NCBI GenBank assembly: GCA_016712415.1
Contig: JADJRC010000003.1
Span: 62,001 to 126,000, forward strand
Direction of reading: 5' to 3'
DNA length: 64,000 bases
From: Lewinellaceae bacterium
GTDB lineage: Bacteria; Bacteroidota; Bacteroidia; Chitinophagales; Saprospiraceae
The first letter of the stretch is position 1; every line of letters begins with the position of its first letter. Shown piece after piece: positions 7,570 through 17,004 of this stretch. The notes under the pieces are model-generated. The model searched no databases. It was not told the origin of the DNA and saw only the letters and a program-made list of their open reading frames with translations. The position numbers were made by a program, and so were the translations under genes.

Positions 7570-9075
7570 CTATTTCAGTCTCCCCAGCCCCGCTTTCGCC
7601 TGTGCGTGCATGCTGCTGGCATATTCCTCCGGCTTTATACCCAGGCAACGCTGAAATGCGGCGCGCGCATTTACGGCATCCCTGAGCTCTTCATACAGCA
7701 GACCGAGTTGCAACGCTGCATTGCAGGCGAAGTACCACGGTTCTTTGGCGCCTTGCTCTACTGTTTTCATATACAGGCGGATGGCCTCGGGCCCGTTACC
7801 CATTTTGTGGGTGATGCGCCCCAGTCGATAGCTGTACTCCAGGTTTTTTTTGCGGTCGGAGGCGTAATTGCCGGAGACATCCTTCAACAGATCGAAGGCG
7901 CGCTGGTAGTAGCCCCCATCAAAAAGCAACCGCGCTTTGAGCAGCAGGAGATCGGGCACTTCGCCGCTTTTGGCCTCGCGCAATGCCGCCTCATCGCCCT
8001 CCGCACTTGAAGCGCCCTTTTTTTTCACATAGTCCATGTACATACGGTAGCCTGCACTGTTTCCGTTGACCAGGCGGTGCCAGGCCAGTTTTTGGTATGC
8101 CTCCTTAACGCCGTTTTCTCCCTTGTAATTATGGACAAAGGTCTCCAGCGGCTTGTTCGCATCAATGTCGAGGCGCCGGAGTTTTGCCAGACCAAGCATA
8201 TAGTAGCGGTAGAGAAAGGGCTGGTACTGCGGCCCTTCCGGACTTTCCTGCAGGACTTGAATGGCCTCGTCGTTGTGCCCTGCGCGCATTGCGACGGTAG
8301 CAAAGGCATAGGCCGCAAGCGGATTGGTTTTGACGGATAATTTGCTGGATTTCAGGGTGTTCCATGCAATGTCGCTCTGGTTGTTCAGAAAAAGTTGGAT
8401 AAACGCATAAGTAACAACGGCCTCCTCCTCGAATATGAAGTCGTTCTTTTTGGCGTAAGCCATCACTTCTTCCAGTTCTTTCAGCCCCTGTTCTGTGGTG
8501 CCGGTCATGCCGCCCAGGGCCTTTACCGCCCAGCGGTATTCTTCCGGGACATTGCCGATCATGGTATGCAGCAGGCCCAGGCTTTTTTTATTGGGAGCGA
8601 AGTCGGGAAACTTGCGCTGGTTTTCCTCCAACAAGGCATACGCCTGCTTGATATCGCTCATACTGGACAGAAATTCGCTATAGCGCCCCCTGGTAAATGC
8701 CCATTGCAGCCGTATTTCTGCCTGGGTATACAGGTACCACGGCGAGTTGGACGGACCGCGGGCGATCTTTTCAAGCCGTTTTTCCATGTTTTTGGCCAGT
8801 TGCTGGTACTCCGACTTGTTGTCGTTGACAAAAATGGTCATAAAGTCGAGGTAGTTCTCGACGAAAATGCCGATCAGGTTGTCGGGCTCCTTGCTTTTCA
8901 TCAAGGCAAGAGCGCTGCGGGCTTCGCCGAAACGCAGGCTCACGGCCTTTTGGTAAGCCTCGCGTGAAGTGGCGGAAAAAGCGAAATAGGCAACGCCCTG
9001 TGGATCGGCCCGGAGTTGGCACGTCAGCAAGAGGGCGCCGGCGATTACAAAAAATCGTCTGAGGGATCGAATCAT
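7570..9075 (-). CDS. Secreted tetratricopeptide-repeat protein, unknown function
   Basis: The 501-residue protein starts with a Sec-type signal peptide (MIRSLRRFFVIAGALLLTCQLRA, approximate cleavage after ALRA-like site near residue 23). The rest is almost wholly alpha-helical with degenerate TPR pairs, for example QPFLYRYYMLGLAKLRRLDI, AFDLLKDVSGNYASDRKKN and ALQLGLLYEELRDAVNARAA. TPR domains are protein-binding scaffolds, here in the periplasm. It lies 34 bases downstream of the large patatin-like gene on the same strand, which suggests a shared transcript and perhaps a shared function in envelope lipid turnover. That link is inference only. No enzymatic motif is visible. Confidence 0.78.
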   Translation of the reverse strand: MIRSLRRFFVIAGALLLTCQLRADPQGVAYFAFSATSREAYQKAVSLRFGEARSALALMKSKEPDNLIGIFVENYLDFMTIFVNDNKSEYQQLAKNMEKRLEKIARGPSNSPWYLYTQAEIRLQWAFTRGRYSEFLSSMSDIKQAYALLEENQRKFPDFAPNKKSLGLLHTMIGNVPEEYRWAVKALGGMTGTTEQGLKELEEVMAYAKKNDFIFEEEAVVTYAFIQLFLNNQSDIAWNTLKSSKLSVKTNPLAAYAFATVAMRAGHNDEAIQVLQESPEGPQYQPFLYRYYMLGLAKLRRLDIDANKPLETFVHNYKGENGVKEAYQKLAWHRLVNGNSAGYRMYMDYVKKKGASSAEGDEAALREAKSGEVPDLLLLKARLLFDGGYYQRAFDLLKDVSGNYASDRKKNLEYSYRLGRITHKMGNGPEAIRLYMKTVEQGAKEPWYFACNAALQLGLLYEELRDAVNARAAFQRCLGIKPEEYASSMHAQAKAGLGRLK

Positions 9076-9109
9076 GGGTTGAATAATAGAAAAGGATGGA
9101 GGGTAACGC

Positions 9110-11788
9110 CTATTTGTTGATTACCCTGCCTAAAAAAAGGTAATAACGGTTGAATGCTGCCTTCGATAGCCAGAATATCGGCCAAAGCAGGACGACCATC
9201 ACCGGTATGCCTACAACGAACCGCAATAAATAGGCCGAAAGGGCTTTTCGACGGAGAAAATAGAGGTCCAGTACCAACAGCAGGGCCACTCCAATTGGTA
9301 ATTTATTGGCTAATATGCCGGCAACAAGGGCATTCGGATTGACACCAATCAGCCAAAAGACGAACACCGCCAAAATCGCTACACTTGCGTAAAAAGACCA
9401 TTTGAAAACAGGCGACAGGGCAAACAACTTTCCAAAAAGGGTTTCGGAAGCATCCAGCGTTTTGATGAGATGCAGGTTTTTCTCCGGTTCATTGTGCGAC
9501 ACGCTGATGCGCTCAAACTGCCAGCCGGAGGAGTTGGCCGGTTCGAGGTGCGTGAACTGGCTCGCTTTCCCTTTGGCCAGTTCATAGTTTGTCATCTTGT
9601 AGCCGGCATACATGAGCGCAAAGGCTTCCGTCTGGTGAAAGGAATCGAGGTCGGTGCGCACTTTAGCCAAACAGGCCTGCACCGTTTTGCGTATTTCATA
9701 GGGCGTCAGGTCGTTATGCTCGTCGGTCTCGTCCAGTATGAATTCGTACTTGTCGTCGCACGGGTACCAGTCGATTACCTTCGAAGGAAGGCCCTTGGTA
9801 AGGTGCATCAGCAGGTAACCGCGTACAAGGCCTGATGTCTGGCGAGCCTTGAGGTCGAAAAAGACATAATCCCGCAGCCGCTCCTGGAGAATGGCATTGG
9901 TGCGGCCTGCTACCTGGAATGCCCAGTCGTCCGGCTGATCCTGTGCCACCATTTGTCCGCAGGCGTCACTGACAATCAACGAATTACATTCTTGTTCCAG
10001 CAGGGTGTTGACGCCCTGATTGTCAAAAACGCCGCCGTCGACCAGCCGGAGTGTCCGCCCCGGTTCGTACAGACCCTCAAACGTGACCGGTGCAAACAAA
10101 CCGGGGACGCAGGAAGAGGCGCCTACGGCTGTGGCAAGCCGGACATGCCTGAATTTTTCGGGCGCCTCGGAGTAGTACATGCGCCGGTAGGTGGGGCGGG
10201 CGTCGAGTTCGTTGTTGATATAACCCGGAGGTTCGCCCATCCAGGAGGCCGTAAACTGCCAACAGTGGCCTGTGTTGAGGCTGGTGGCGTTGAGCACCAG
10301 CATCGGCGCCTTGTTGAGGCGCGTGGCATTGTCGCGGCGAATGCTGAAATCCGGCTGATCGAACGGCCGGATGATCAGGTCGTCCATATAGATATGTTTG
10401 TCGCTGCCGGATTTATGCAGCAGCGGGCCAAACAATTCCGATTCATAAAGGTCTGCCAGTCGCGCCGTGCGGGTAAAAGAATCTTTGACCCCCAATATCA
10501 CATTTTGCCACAGGTTGCTGAATACGCGCAGGCGCAGGTTGGTACCCACTCCTTCCAGGAAGGTGATCTCGATATCCCTGACGATAGCGATATAGTCTTC
10601 CCTCGTAATTTTTTCGTCGGGTTTTTCTTCCAGCAGTTTTTTGAGTTTCAGGTAATAATAGGCGCCGATGATCGAGCCTCCGGAGACGCAGGAAATCACT
10701 TCGACGTGTTTCAGCAGGTCTGCCTCTGCCAGTCTGGCCAGCACCCCGATATGAAATATAGAGGCCCGGAAACCGCCGCCGGAAAGCGCCAGGCCGACTT
10801 TCTCGTTCTGGTCGTACCGGGGTTCTCCGCCGAGCAGTTTGGTGAAAAACGCGCCGAGCGCCTGCCTGTCTTCTTTGGAAAGCGAGCCTGCCTGTCCATC
10901 ACTTTCTTCGGGTCCATTGTTCCAGTCCTTGTAAACCAGACCGACCAATTCAGTCATTTGCCGGCCGGAGCTGTCCAGTTTCCACTGTTCTGCATCTTCG
11001 ACGTCCAGGATGGCCAGCGCTTCTTTCGGACGTTTTAATCCGAGTAATACTTCAGCCCAGGTGGCATAAAACCAGTATTTTTCATCTGCCGACACCGTGC
11101 CTTCCTTCTCCTTGCAAAAGGCGAGCAAGGTTTCCCGCACTTCTATAGTCGCCTTTTCAAACTGTTCTGCAATAATGCCCCTGACACCGTCCGCGTTGTC
11201 CTCAAAGTATTGTTGCAGCAAGTTGTATGTAAAGGCCAGGTTTATCCCGTTGTAGCCGTTGTCGTTCAGGTTTTCCAGTTGCTCCTTATCCAGTGCGTCA
11301 TGGAGTTTGGGATTTTTTTCTGCGACATCCTTATACGTTAACTTGTTGTTTTTCAGTACTTTTTTGGCATCGATCCATAAGGCATAACCGCGTTTGTAAT
11401 ATTCCACCGACTGGAAGAGGTATTTGATCTGGTTGTCGATACGCCACATTTTTTTAAAAATAGACCCCAGGATACCTGCAGCTTCCCAGTGCCCGATTTT
11501 TTCCGGGTCCTTGCTGTAGTATTTGTACAGCAGGTTGGCTGCGGCATCGTATTTCAGGTCATTGGGCAGGTCATCGTCCTTATACGTTGCAACGGCCAGT
11601 TTCCTGACGTTTTTTACATCAGAAGGGTCGATCTGGTAAATCCGGTGGCGTATCCGGCGGGCGTAGGTAAACAGGCTGCGTCTTTCCAGTTCCCTGGCAA
11701 TATCGAGTCCCGCGCTGATATCGGACCCTTCAAACTTCTTTCTGAGATATACCTGCGCCTTGGCGATGAGTGCTTCTTTACTTGACAT
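9110..11788 (-). CDS. Large patatin-like phospholipase with helical N-terminus and C-terminal membrane helices
   Basis: The 892-residue protein has three parts. Residues 1-about 325 are alpha-helical and TPR-like. Residues about 330-620 are a patatin/RssA-type lipid acyl hydrolase: SGGGFRAS (336-343) forms the oxyanion loop, CVSGG (367-371) holds the nucleophile Ser369 with Cys in place of the first Gly of GxSxG, and DGG (584-586) supplies the catalytic Asp. About four hydrophobic helices lie in residues 790-892 and should anchor it in the inner membrane. Patatins hydrolyse acyl chains of membrane lipids with a Ser-Asp dyad. The gene leads a two-gene unit with a secreted TPR protein. Patatins with sensor domains occur in defence systems, but no nucleotide cyclase or other defence gene lies nearby. 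Confidence 0.85.
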   Translation of the reverse strand: MSSKEALIAKAQVYLRKKFEGSDISAGLDIARELERRSLFTYARRIRHRIYQIDPSDVKNVRKLAVATYKDDDLPNDLKYDAAANLLYKYYSKDPEKIGHWEAAGILGSIFKKMWRIDNQIKYLFQSVEYYKRGYALWIDAKKVLKNNKLTYKDVAEKNPKLHDALDKEQLENLNDNGYNGINLAFTYNLLQQYFEDNADGVRGIIAEQFEKATIEVRETLLAFCKEKEGTVSADEKYWFYATWAEVLLGLKRPKEALAILDVEDAEQWKLDSSGRQMTELVGLVYKDWNNGPEESDGQAGSLSKEDRQALGAFFTKLLGGEPRYDQNEKVGLALSGGGFRASIFHIGVLARLAEADLLKHVEVISCVSGGSIIGAYYYLKLKKLLEEKPDEKITREDYIAIVRDIEITFLEGVGTNLRLRVFSNLWQNVILGVKDSFTRTARLADLYESELFGPLLHKSGSDKHIYMDDLIIRPFDQPDFSIRRDNATRLNKAPMLVLNATSLNTGHCWQFTASWMGEPPGYINNELDARPTYRRMYYSEAPEKFRHVRLATAVGASSCVPGLFAPVTFEGLYEPGRTLRLVDGGVFDNQGVNTLLEQECNSLIVSDACGQMVAQDQPDDWAFQVAGRTNAILQERLRDYVFFDLKARQTSGLVRGYLLMHLTKGLPSKVIDWYPCDDKYEFILDETDEHNDLTPYEIRKTVQACLAKVRTDLDSFHQTEAFALMYAGYKMTNYELAKGKASQFTHLEPANSSGWQFERISVSHNEPEKNLHLIKTLDASETLFGKLFALSPVFKWSFYASVAILAVFVFWLIGVNPNALVAGILANKLPIGVALLLVLDLYFLRRKALSAYLLRFVVGIPVMVVLLWPIFWLSKAAFNRYYLFLGRVINK

Positions 11789-12150
11789 GTGGGTTTCGAT
11801 TTGATTTTTGCAAAAAGACGGGGAGTCGTTCCGCCTAAGCGTTTCACTATTAAGAGATTGTAAAGAAAGCGGGAAAAATTAATTCCGTGGCCATAAATAT
11901 CAGGTAACATACAGATTTTCTATTTCCAACTTTCCGATAGTTCATCTGTACAGTACAGCAAGGTCAGCGATTTGTAACAATCCACCATGACCGCGTCCCG
12001 GAATACCATTCCGGGTTACCAGGTTCGACAATGTATCGCGGAATGGTATTCCGTGTCTCATAGAATGCATACGATTTGCAGGTTTTTATCCCATTCCTGC
12101 CATACTTAACCGAACCCTCCCTAATTTCCCGCCACAAAATATTCACAACC
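11789..12150. other. Intergenic region between divergent genes, with palindromic repeats
   Basis: These 362 bases hold no credible gene. They contain two small palindromes (see 11997-12055) of the family that forms the tandem array at 23.4-24.1 kb. No clear promoter of the TAnnTTTG type was found for either flanking gene. Confidence 0.5.
11997..12055. repeat. Two dispersed GGAAT-ATTCC palindromes (REP-like)
   Basis: CCCGGAATACCATTCCGGG (11997-12015) and CGCGGAATGGTATTCCGTG (12037-12055) are each palindromes with 8-base arms and a 3-base centre. The second, preceded by TAT, is nearly identical to the core of the 61-bp unit repeated at 23428-24129, and the first resembles the stem at 49492-49558. 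This marks a repeat family dispersed across the chromosome. Confidence 0.8.
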
Positions 12151-14272
12151 ATGGCAAAAACAATCCAACTCGCTAGCGCGAGGCTGCGCCTCGTGACTGC
12201 TTGCGCGAGGCTCTGCCTCGTGACCTTATTCATCATTCTCCATTCATCATTCATCATTCTCTCCGCCCAAACCACGCTCAGCTTTACCACCCCAACCGAT
12301 AATTCCGATGCCTGGCATATCGTCGCCGACAACATCAACCCCGACCATTACTACGGCGTTACGGTGGCCAACGGCATGATCGGGCTGGTATCCTCACCGG
12401 AGCCGATGAAGGTAAAAGACGTGGTGCTCAACGGCGCCTACGACAATTACCAGCGCGGACGCGTGAGCAATATCCTCAAAGGCTTCAATTTCGTGAACAT
12501 GAACCTCGACGTGGATGGCCGCCGCGTATCCCGAAGCGATATTTCCGGGTACAAACAGACGCTGGACATGCGGCAGGCCCAACTCACCACAACTTTCGAT
12601 GTTGGGGACAAAGTTGCAGTGAGCCACAGCGTCATGGCATTGCGCCACCTGCCGTTCTGTGCCCTCAGCATCGTGGAAATAACCGCTAAAAAAGATGTGA
12701 CCATTACACCCGCTTCCGTGATCGAATCACCCGATATCCTACAGGATGTGCGCAACCTGTACGCCCAGATCGACCGGCCCCACGTGCTGATCCCGCTGCT
12801 GACCTCGGTGGGCAAAAGTCCGACCGGCCGCTATACCGTTGCCGCCAGCACGAGTTTTGTTTTTGAAGAGAAACACGGCTCGGAGCCCGAACTCATCCAC
12901 GAGGACTGGGACTACAACATGCACCTGCTGAAATTTAACAAAAAACTGAAGGCCGGTGAAACGTATCGCTTCGCCGTGGTGGGAACGGTTATCTCCTCGG
13001 CGCATGTCGCCGATGCCCACAACGAGGCCGAACGCCTGACCATCTACGCCGCACTGGAGCGCACCCGAACGCCTGCTGAAACGCCACAGGCAGGAGTGGG
13101 ACAAACTCTGGGCTTCGGATATTGCCATCGACGGACCGGTGGAAGATGCCCGCGCCGTGCATTCGGCCATGTACCACCTGTATTCCTTCGCCCGCGAGGG
13201 CACGGCGCTGAGCCTGTCGCCGATGGGCCTGAGCGGTCTGGGCTACAACGGCCACGTGTTCTGGGACACCGAGCTCTGGATGTACCCGCCCCTGCTGCTG
13301 CTGCACCCCGAAATTGCCCGCTCGCTGCTCGAATTCCGCTATGAATTGCTCGATGAAGCCAAACAAAACGCGTTTTCACACGGCTACAAAGGCGCGATGT
13401 ATCCCTGGGAAAGCACCACTACCGGTCAGGAGGAAACGCCCGTTTGGGCGCTTACCGGGCCGTTCCAGCAGCACATCAGCGGTTGCGTGGGCTGGGCAGC
13501 CTGGCAATACTACCTCGTGACGAAAGACAAAACCTGGCTCCGCGAGCGCGGCTGGCCAATCCTGAAGGAAGTGGCCGATTTCTGGGCCTCCCGTGTGGAA
13601 CGCAACGGCCCGGGGCATTACGATATCAACAACGTGATCGGCGCCAACGAATGGCAGGAAAATATAGACAACAACGCCTTCACCAACGGCATGGCAAAAA
13701 CGGTACTGGCATATGCCGCCGATGCCGCCACGGAACTGGGCCTCACTCCCGACCTCGACTGGATGCATGTAGCAGGCAATATTCCCATCCTGAAATTTCC
13801 CGACGGCACCACCCGCGAAAACGCCACCTACGACGGCGTCACGATCAAACAGGCCGACGTGAACCTGCTGGCCTATCCGCTGAAAGTTATCACCGATCCT
13901 GCCCAGGTGAAAAAAGACCTCGATTACTACGAGCCGCGCATGGCCAAAGACGGCCCGGCGATGGGCAATGCCATCCTCGCCGTTTCCGCCGCCCGCGCGG
14001 GCGACGCGGTACGCGGTTACGACCTCTGGGTGAAAAGTTACAAACCCAATGAGGTGCCGCCCTTCGGCGTCCTGGCCGAAACGGCGGGCGGTACCAACCC
14101 CTACTTCGCCACCGGCGCAGGAGGTTTCCTCCAGGCCACTCTTATGGGTTTCGGAGGACTGGACATTACGCCGCAGGGTGTTGTTCAGATGAAAACGAAA
14201 CTGCCTAAAGGCTGGAAATCGCTGACAATGACCGGTATAGGAACGGAAAAGAGGACGTTTACGGTGAAGTAG
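12151..14272 (+). pseudogene. Glycoside hydrolase family 65 protein, single frameshift
   Basis: Two frames together encode one GH65 enzyme. The first runs from 12151 through the N-terminal beta-sandwich. The second begins near 13061 (APERLLKRHRQEWDKLWASD) and carries the (alpha/alpha)6 barrel to 14272. Removing one base around 13058-13066 gives a continuous 706-residue product. The catalytic acid is the Glu of GANEW (codon near 13649), followed by the family signature NIDNNAFTNGMAK. GH65 members cleave or phosphorolyse alpha-glucosidic disaccharides; this one most resembles the glucosidase branch that includes human PGGHG/ATHL1. A Sec signal peptide (1-40) points to the periplasm or outside. 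The indel may be an assembly error or a real inactivation. Confidence 0.85.
12176..12262 (+). repeat. Two repeat types forming the GH65 signal peptide
   Basis: Two 22-base copies of a hairpin (GCGCGAGGCTGCGCCTCGTGAC at 12176-12197, one-two base variant at 12203-12224; inner arms GAGGC/GCCTC) lie 27 bases apart, which keeps frame and encodes ARLRLVT and ARLCLVT. They are followed by iterated ATTCATCATTCTC-type sequence (12228-12262), which encodes the hydrophobic core LFIILHSSFIILS. Confidence 0.75.
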
Positions 14273-14284
14273 AAACCATAAACC

Positions 14285-14953
14285 ATGCGGTTGAACGTGG
14301 TAAAGTTGTCAGGTTGTTTTTTTTCTGTACTCATGGGCTGTTGCACTCCGGCGCCGGCACAGTTGAAACTTACGGCTTTTCAAAGCGTCCCGGCATGGAA
14401 CCAGGATGGCGCACTTGTTTTTGAAATAGACCCGGCATACAACAAAGGTCCTTATTCCGTATTGCTGGAAGGTCCTTGTGGAACAGTTGACTCGATAGCG
14501 GCATTTAGCGGTACGATCAAGGCCTATGAAGGTATCGGACCCGGCCAATATTGCATAACTGTCAAGTGCTGTACCACCTGTACTGCGAAGGTTTGTATTG
14601 AGGTAAAGTCATACGAACTCGTATCATCAGGGGATATGACCATATTATGGACAAGGGAAAATGCATTGCCCGAAAATGATGCTTCAGCCATATTGCTGGC
14701 CTGTACGGAAATGGAAGCGGAGCAGGGCGCCCTTTGCAGTGTTGTGTTTTCCCTGTACGCGCCGATGGATATACCTTCTCATCGACTCCAATTGATGCTT
14801 GAAAAGGCTGTTCAACGAATAAATCCGGCCAATCCGGAAGCGGTTACAGAAGATCAGGGGTATAACTATGATGCCTGGGTTTCTGATCCGTTTGAAGTCC
14901 TGCTTCGATTTGATGAAGCGGGTCAAATACTTTGGGTATATAAGAATGAATGA
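14285..14953 (+). CDS. Secreted protein of unknown function, Cys-rich in the middle
   Basis: The 222-residue protein has an N-terminal signal (about 1-26, ending TPAPAQ); Cys19-Cys20 lie inside it in MGCC, so a lipoprotein form is possible, though the cleavable Sec form with AQ fits better. Residues 40-110 look like an immunoglobulin-like beta fold of the kind seen in Bacteroidetes surface proteins (YSVLLEGPCGTVDS, GPGQYCITVKCCTTCTAK). The C-terminal half is mixed helix and strand with no recognised motif. The ATG lies 12 bases past the GH65 stop, so the two may be co-transcribed. GC content and codon use are lower-GC than the GH65 gene, which could mean separate origins. Confidence 0.72.
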   Translation: MRLNVVKLSGCFFSVLMGCCTPAPAQLKLTAFQSVPAWNQDGALVFEIDPAYNKGPYSVLLEGPCGTVDSIAAFSGTIKAYEGIGPGQYCITVKCCTTCTAKVCIEVKSYELVSSGDMTILWTRENALPENDASAILLACTEMEAEQGALCSVVFSLYAPMDIPSHRLQLMLEKAVQRINPANPEAVTEDQGYNYDAWVSDPFEVLLRFDEAGQILWVYKNE

Positions 14954-15006
14954 GCCTGACCAACGTTTCGCCAAAACGTCACAGCTTGTAAACCGCAATA
15001 CGCAAA

Positions 15007-15037
15007 GAGCGGCGGCGACTGATCGTCGCCGCCGCTC
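15007..15037. terminator. GC-rich 13-bp hairpin between convergent genes
   Basis: GAGCGGCGGCGAC (15007-15019) pairs perfectly with GTCGCCGCCGCTC (15025-15037) around the loop TGATC. It lies in the 110-base gap between two convergent genes. No long T tract follows, so efficient intrinsic termination is not certain, but position and stability suggest a bidirectional transcript end. Confidence 0.6.
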
Positions 15038-15063
15038 CCGGGCGTGTTTACTTGTGCACAACA

Positions 15064-16125
15064 TTAGTGCGTATCCCAGTACACCAGTGCCGAGGCTACT
15101 GCCGAACCAATCGGTCCGCCCAGTTCCAGTCCGATGACATCTGCCCATACCCACTCGGGTATTTTGGAGGGTTCGGATGTACCCGCTCCGCCGGAGGAGA
15201 TGGATTTCCAGTACCAGTAGTAGCGGCTGTATTTCAGTACCGACAGGGTGGAGAGCACCATTTTAGGGTCGTCGAGTTGGGTGTTGTAGACCATATCGTT
15301 TTCAAAATTGGTCATAACAGTCACAAAATCACTCAGTTGCTGCGGTGTGGTGACGGGTATGTTGGCTACCTCGTCCATGACTACCCGGAGGGCGTTTTTA
15401 TCACGGGCGCTCAGGCGTGTCTCGTCCTGGCGGGCTGCGTAGTCGGCGTAGTCGCGGTACAGGTCGAGGGCTTGCAGGCGCTGCTGATCTTCTTTCGTGG
15501 TCGGGAGGTCGTTTTCTGCAAAGAACTGGATGGTTTTTTCGAGTACAAACTGACGGAGGGCGGTTTTATCGTTTTTCATACTGCGCATGATCTCCTTGTT
15601 GGCGGGGTCCAGCACGACTTGCAGGGCCAGGTTGTGCAGTTGACCGATATTGTCCTGCGGGTTATTCGGGTTGACCAAGGATGTTACCGGTTTCCCCTCC
15701 TCGGGCGAAAAGATGATGGTTTTTCCGGTGGGAGAATCTTTCAGGGGGTAAAAACCGGCCGGGATGACCTGCTCCTTCAAGCCAATGCCTTCAGCGCTGG
15801 CGGCATCGAGGGTGAAGTCGGCAGTAAGCGGGAAGTAGTTGCCAAAATACTGGCCGGCCTGGTCGCCGTCGGTCAGTTGCAGGGCAAACCGGTTTTGGAG
15901 GTTGGTGGCGTCGCCCCATCCGATCCAGATGCAGTTGCTGAAACTGTACATGCAGCCCATGTAGGTAGACGTGCCGAAGTGGATGAAGATGCGGTTGCCG
16001 TCGGGAATAGTGGGGAAATTACTGGCTACGGGCTGCGGGGTTTCGGGTTCGGTTTTGGTGCAGGCGATTGCAGACAGGCAAAGAGCGAGGAGTACGAGTG
16101 CGGAAGAGATCGTGATGTTTTTCAT
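15064..16125 (-). CDS. Putative lipoprotein of unknown function
   Basis: The 353-residue protein begins with a lipoprotein signal (MKNITISSALVLLALCLSAIAC, lipidated Cys22), followed by a short acidic Pro-rich linker (TKTEPETPQP). Residues about 35-150 look beta-rich and end with YPLKDSPTGKTIIFSPEEG. Residues about 165-300 are helical. The C-terminus has a hydrophobic Gly-rich segment (GLELGGPIGSAVASALVYW). No enzymatic motif or known family could be recognised. It appears to be transcribed alone. Location is probably the outer or inner membrane, facing the periplasm. Confidence 0.8.
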   Translation of the reverse strand: MKNITISSALVLLALCLSAIACTKTEPETPQPVASNFPTIPDGNRIFIHFGTSTYMGCMYSFSNCIWIGWGDATNLQNRFALQLTDGDQAGQYFGNYFPLTADFTLDAASAEGIGLKEQVIPAGFYPLKDSPTGKTIIFSPEEGKPVTSLVNPNNPQDNIGQLHNLALQVVLDPANKEIMRSMKNDKTALRQFVLEKTIQFFAENDLPTTKEDQQRLQALDLYRDYADYAARQDETRLSARDKNALRVVMDEVANIPVTTPQQLSDFVTVMTNFENDMVYNTQLDDPKMVLSTLSVLKYSRYYWYWKSISSGGAGTSEPSKIPEWVWADVIGLELGGPIGSAVASALVYWDTH

Positions 16126-16307
16126 GACAATAAAATTTCAAATTGAAGTGATGTGTTGCCTACTCGTTTCTGTGGATTTTCGGCTTCCTCCGTTCAGGTT
16201 TCTTTTCGGGCGCCTTTGTTTTTTCGGGCGCCTTTATCCTTACATCGGGGATTGCGGAAAACCTTACCTTCGTTTTGAAAAAAAATCAGAAAAAAATTGG
16301 GGGCTCC

Positions 16308-16972
16308 ATGCAACAGGACGAATTAAACCCTTCAGACAAGCCTAAACGGCGGCGCCATCACCCGCCGATGTCTGTTTTCCCACCACCGCCCGCATCGAGG
16401 CTTTCAGCGACGGGGTTATTGCCATCATCGTTACCATTATGGTACTGGAACTGAGGGTGCCGCAACTGGCAGAGCATTTCACGAGGGCGGAATTCCTGCA
16501 GGAAGGGCAGCATTTATTGCCGAAATTGCTCGCTTACGCGATGAGTTTTGTGATCGTCGCCATTTTCTGGGTCAACCACCACGGCTTTTTTCATGCCCTG
16601 AAAAAAAGCGACGGGAAACTGCTCTGGTACAACAATTTTTTGTTGTTCTGGCTGTCGCTCGTTCCTTTCGCAACGGCATTTATGGGCGAACATCCCAAAT
16701 GTGTGGAAGCAATTATGTGTTACGGCTTTGTGTTGCTGATGGCCGGTCTGGCCTTCCTGCTTATGGGGAATTACGTGTTGTTTAAATCTGACCTGATAAG
16801 CAATGTGATTGGAGAAGAAACCAAGAAACGGATATACCGGCGCAATTTTCCCGGTGTGATATTGTATACAACCTCGGTTTTGTCGGCGCCCTTTTCGATC
16901 TGGATATCATGGGCGATATTTTTTATCCTACCCTTGTATTATTTTTTGCCCCGCCAGGTTGAAATGGAATAA
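16308..16972 (+). CDS. TMEM175-family (DUF1211) potassium channel homologue, frameshift near the start
   Basis: From 16439 an ATG opens a 177-residue frame, but the family signature lies just upstream in that same frame without a start codon: ARIEAFSDGVIAIIVTIMVL. An ATG at 16308 in another frame gives a natural N-terminus (MQQDELNPSDKPKRRRHHPP, then MSVF). One extra T in the TTTTCCC run at 16375-16381 would join them as MSVFPTTARIEAFSDG and give 221 residues, close to other bacterial TMEM175 proteins. The FSD motif in helix 1 lines the pore in this family. About six hydrophobic helices are visible. These proteins are tetrameric, weakly K+-selective leak channels of the inner membrane. A near-consensus -7 element TACCTTCG lies at 16266-16273. 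Confidence 0.8.
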
Positions 16973-17004
16973 TACCGCACACCTGTTGAACTCATTTTAT
17001 ATTT

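Noticed and set aside
9110..11788. Patatin gene as part of a CBASS-type defence system
   Set aside because: CBASS effectors sit beside a nucleotide cyclase; no cyclase or other defence gene is near, and the neighbour is a secreted TPR protein.
12076..12150. Upstream extension of the GH65 protein to an earlier start at 12076
   Set aside because: The ATG at 12151 begins a proper signal peptide; the upstream residues are rich in polar and Pro residues without signal character.
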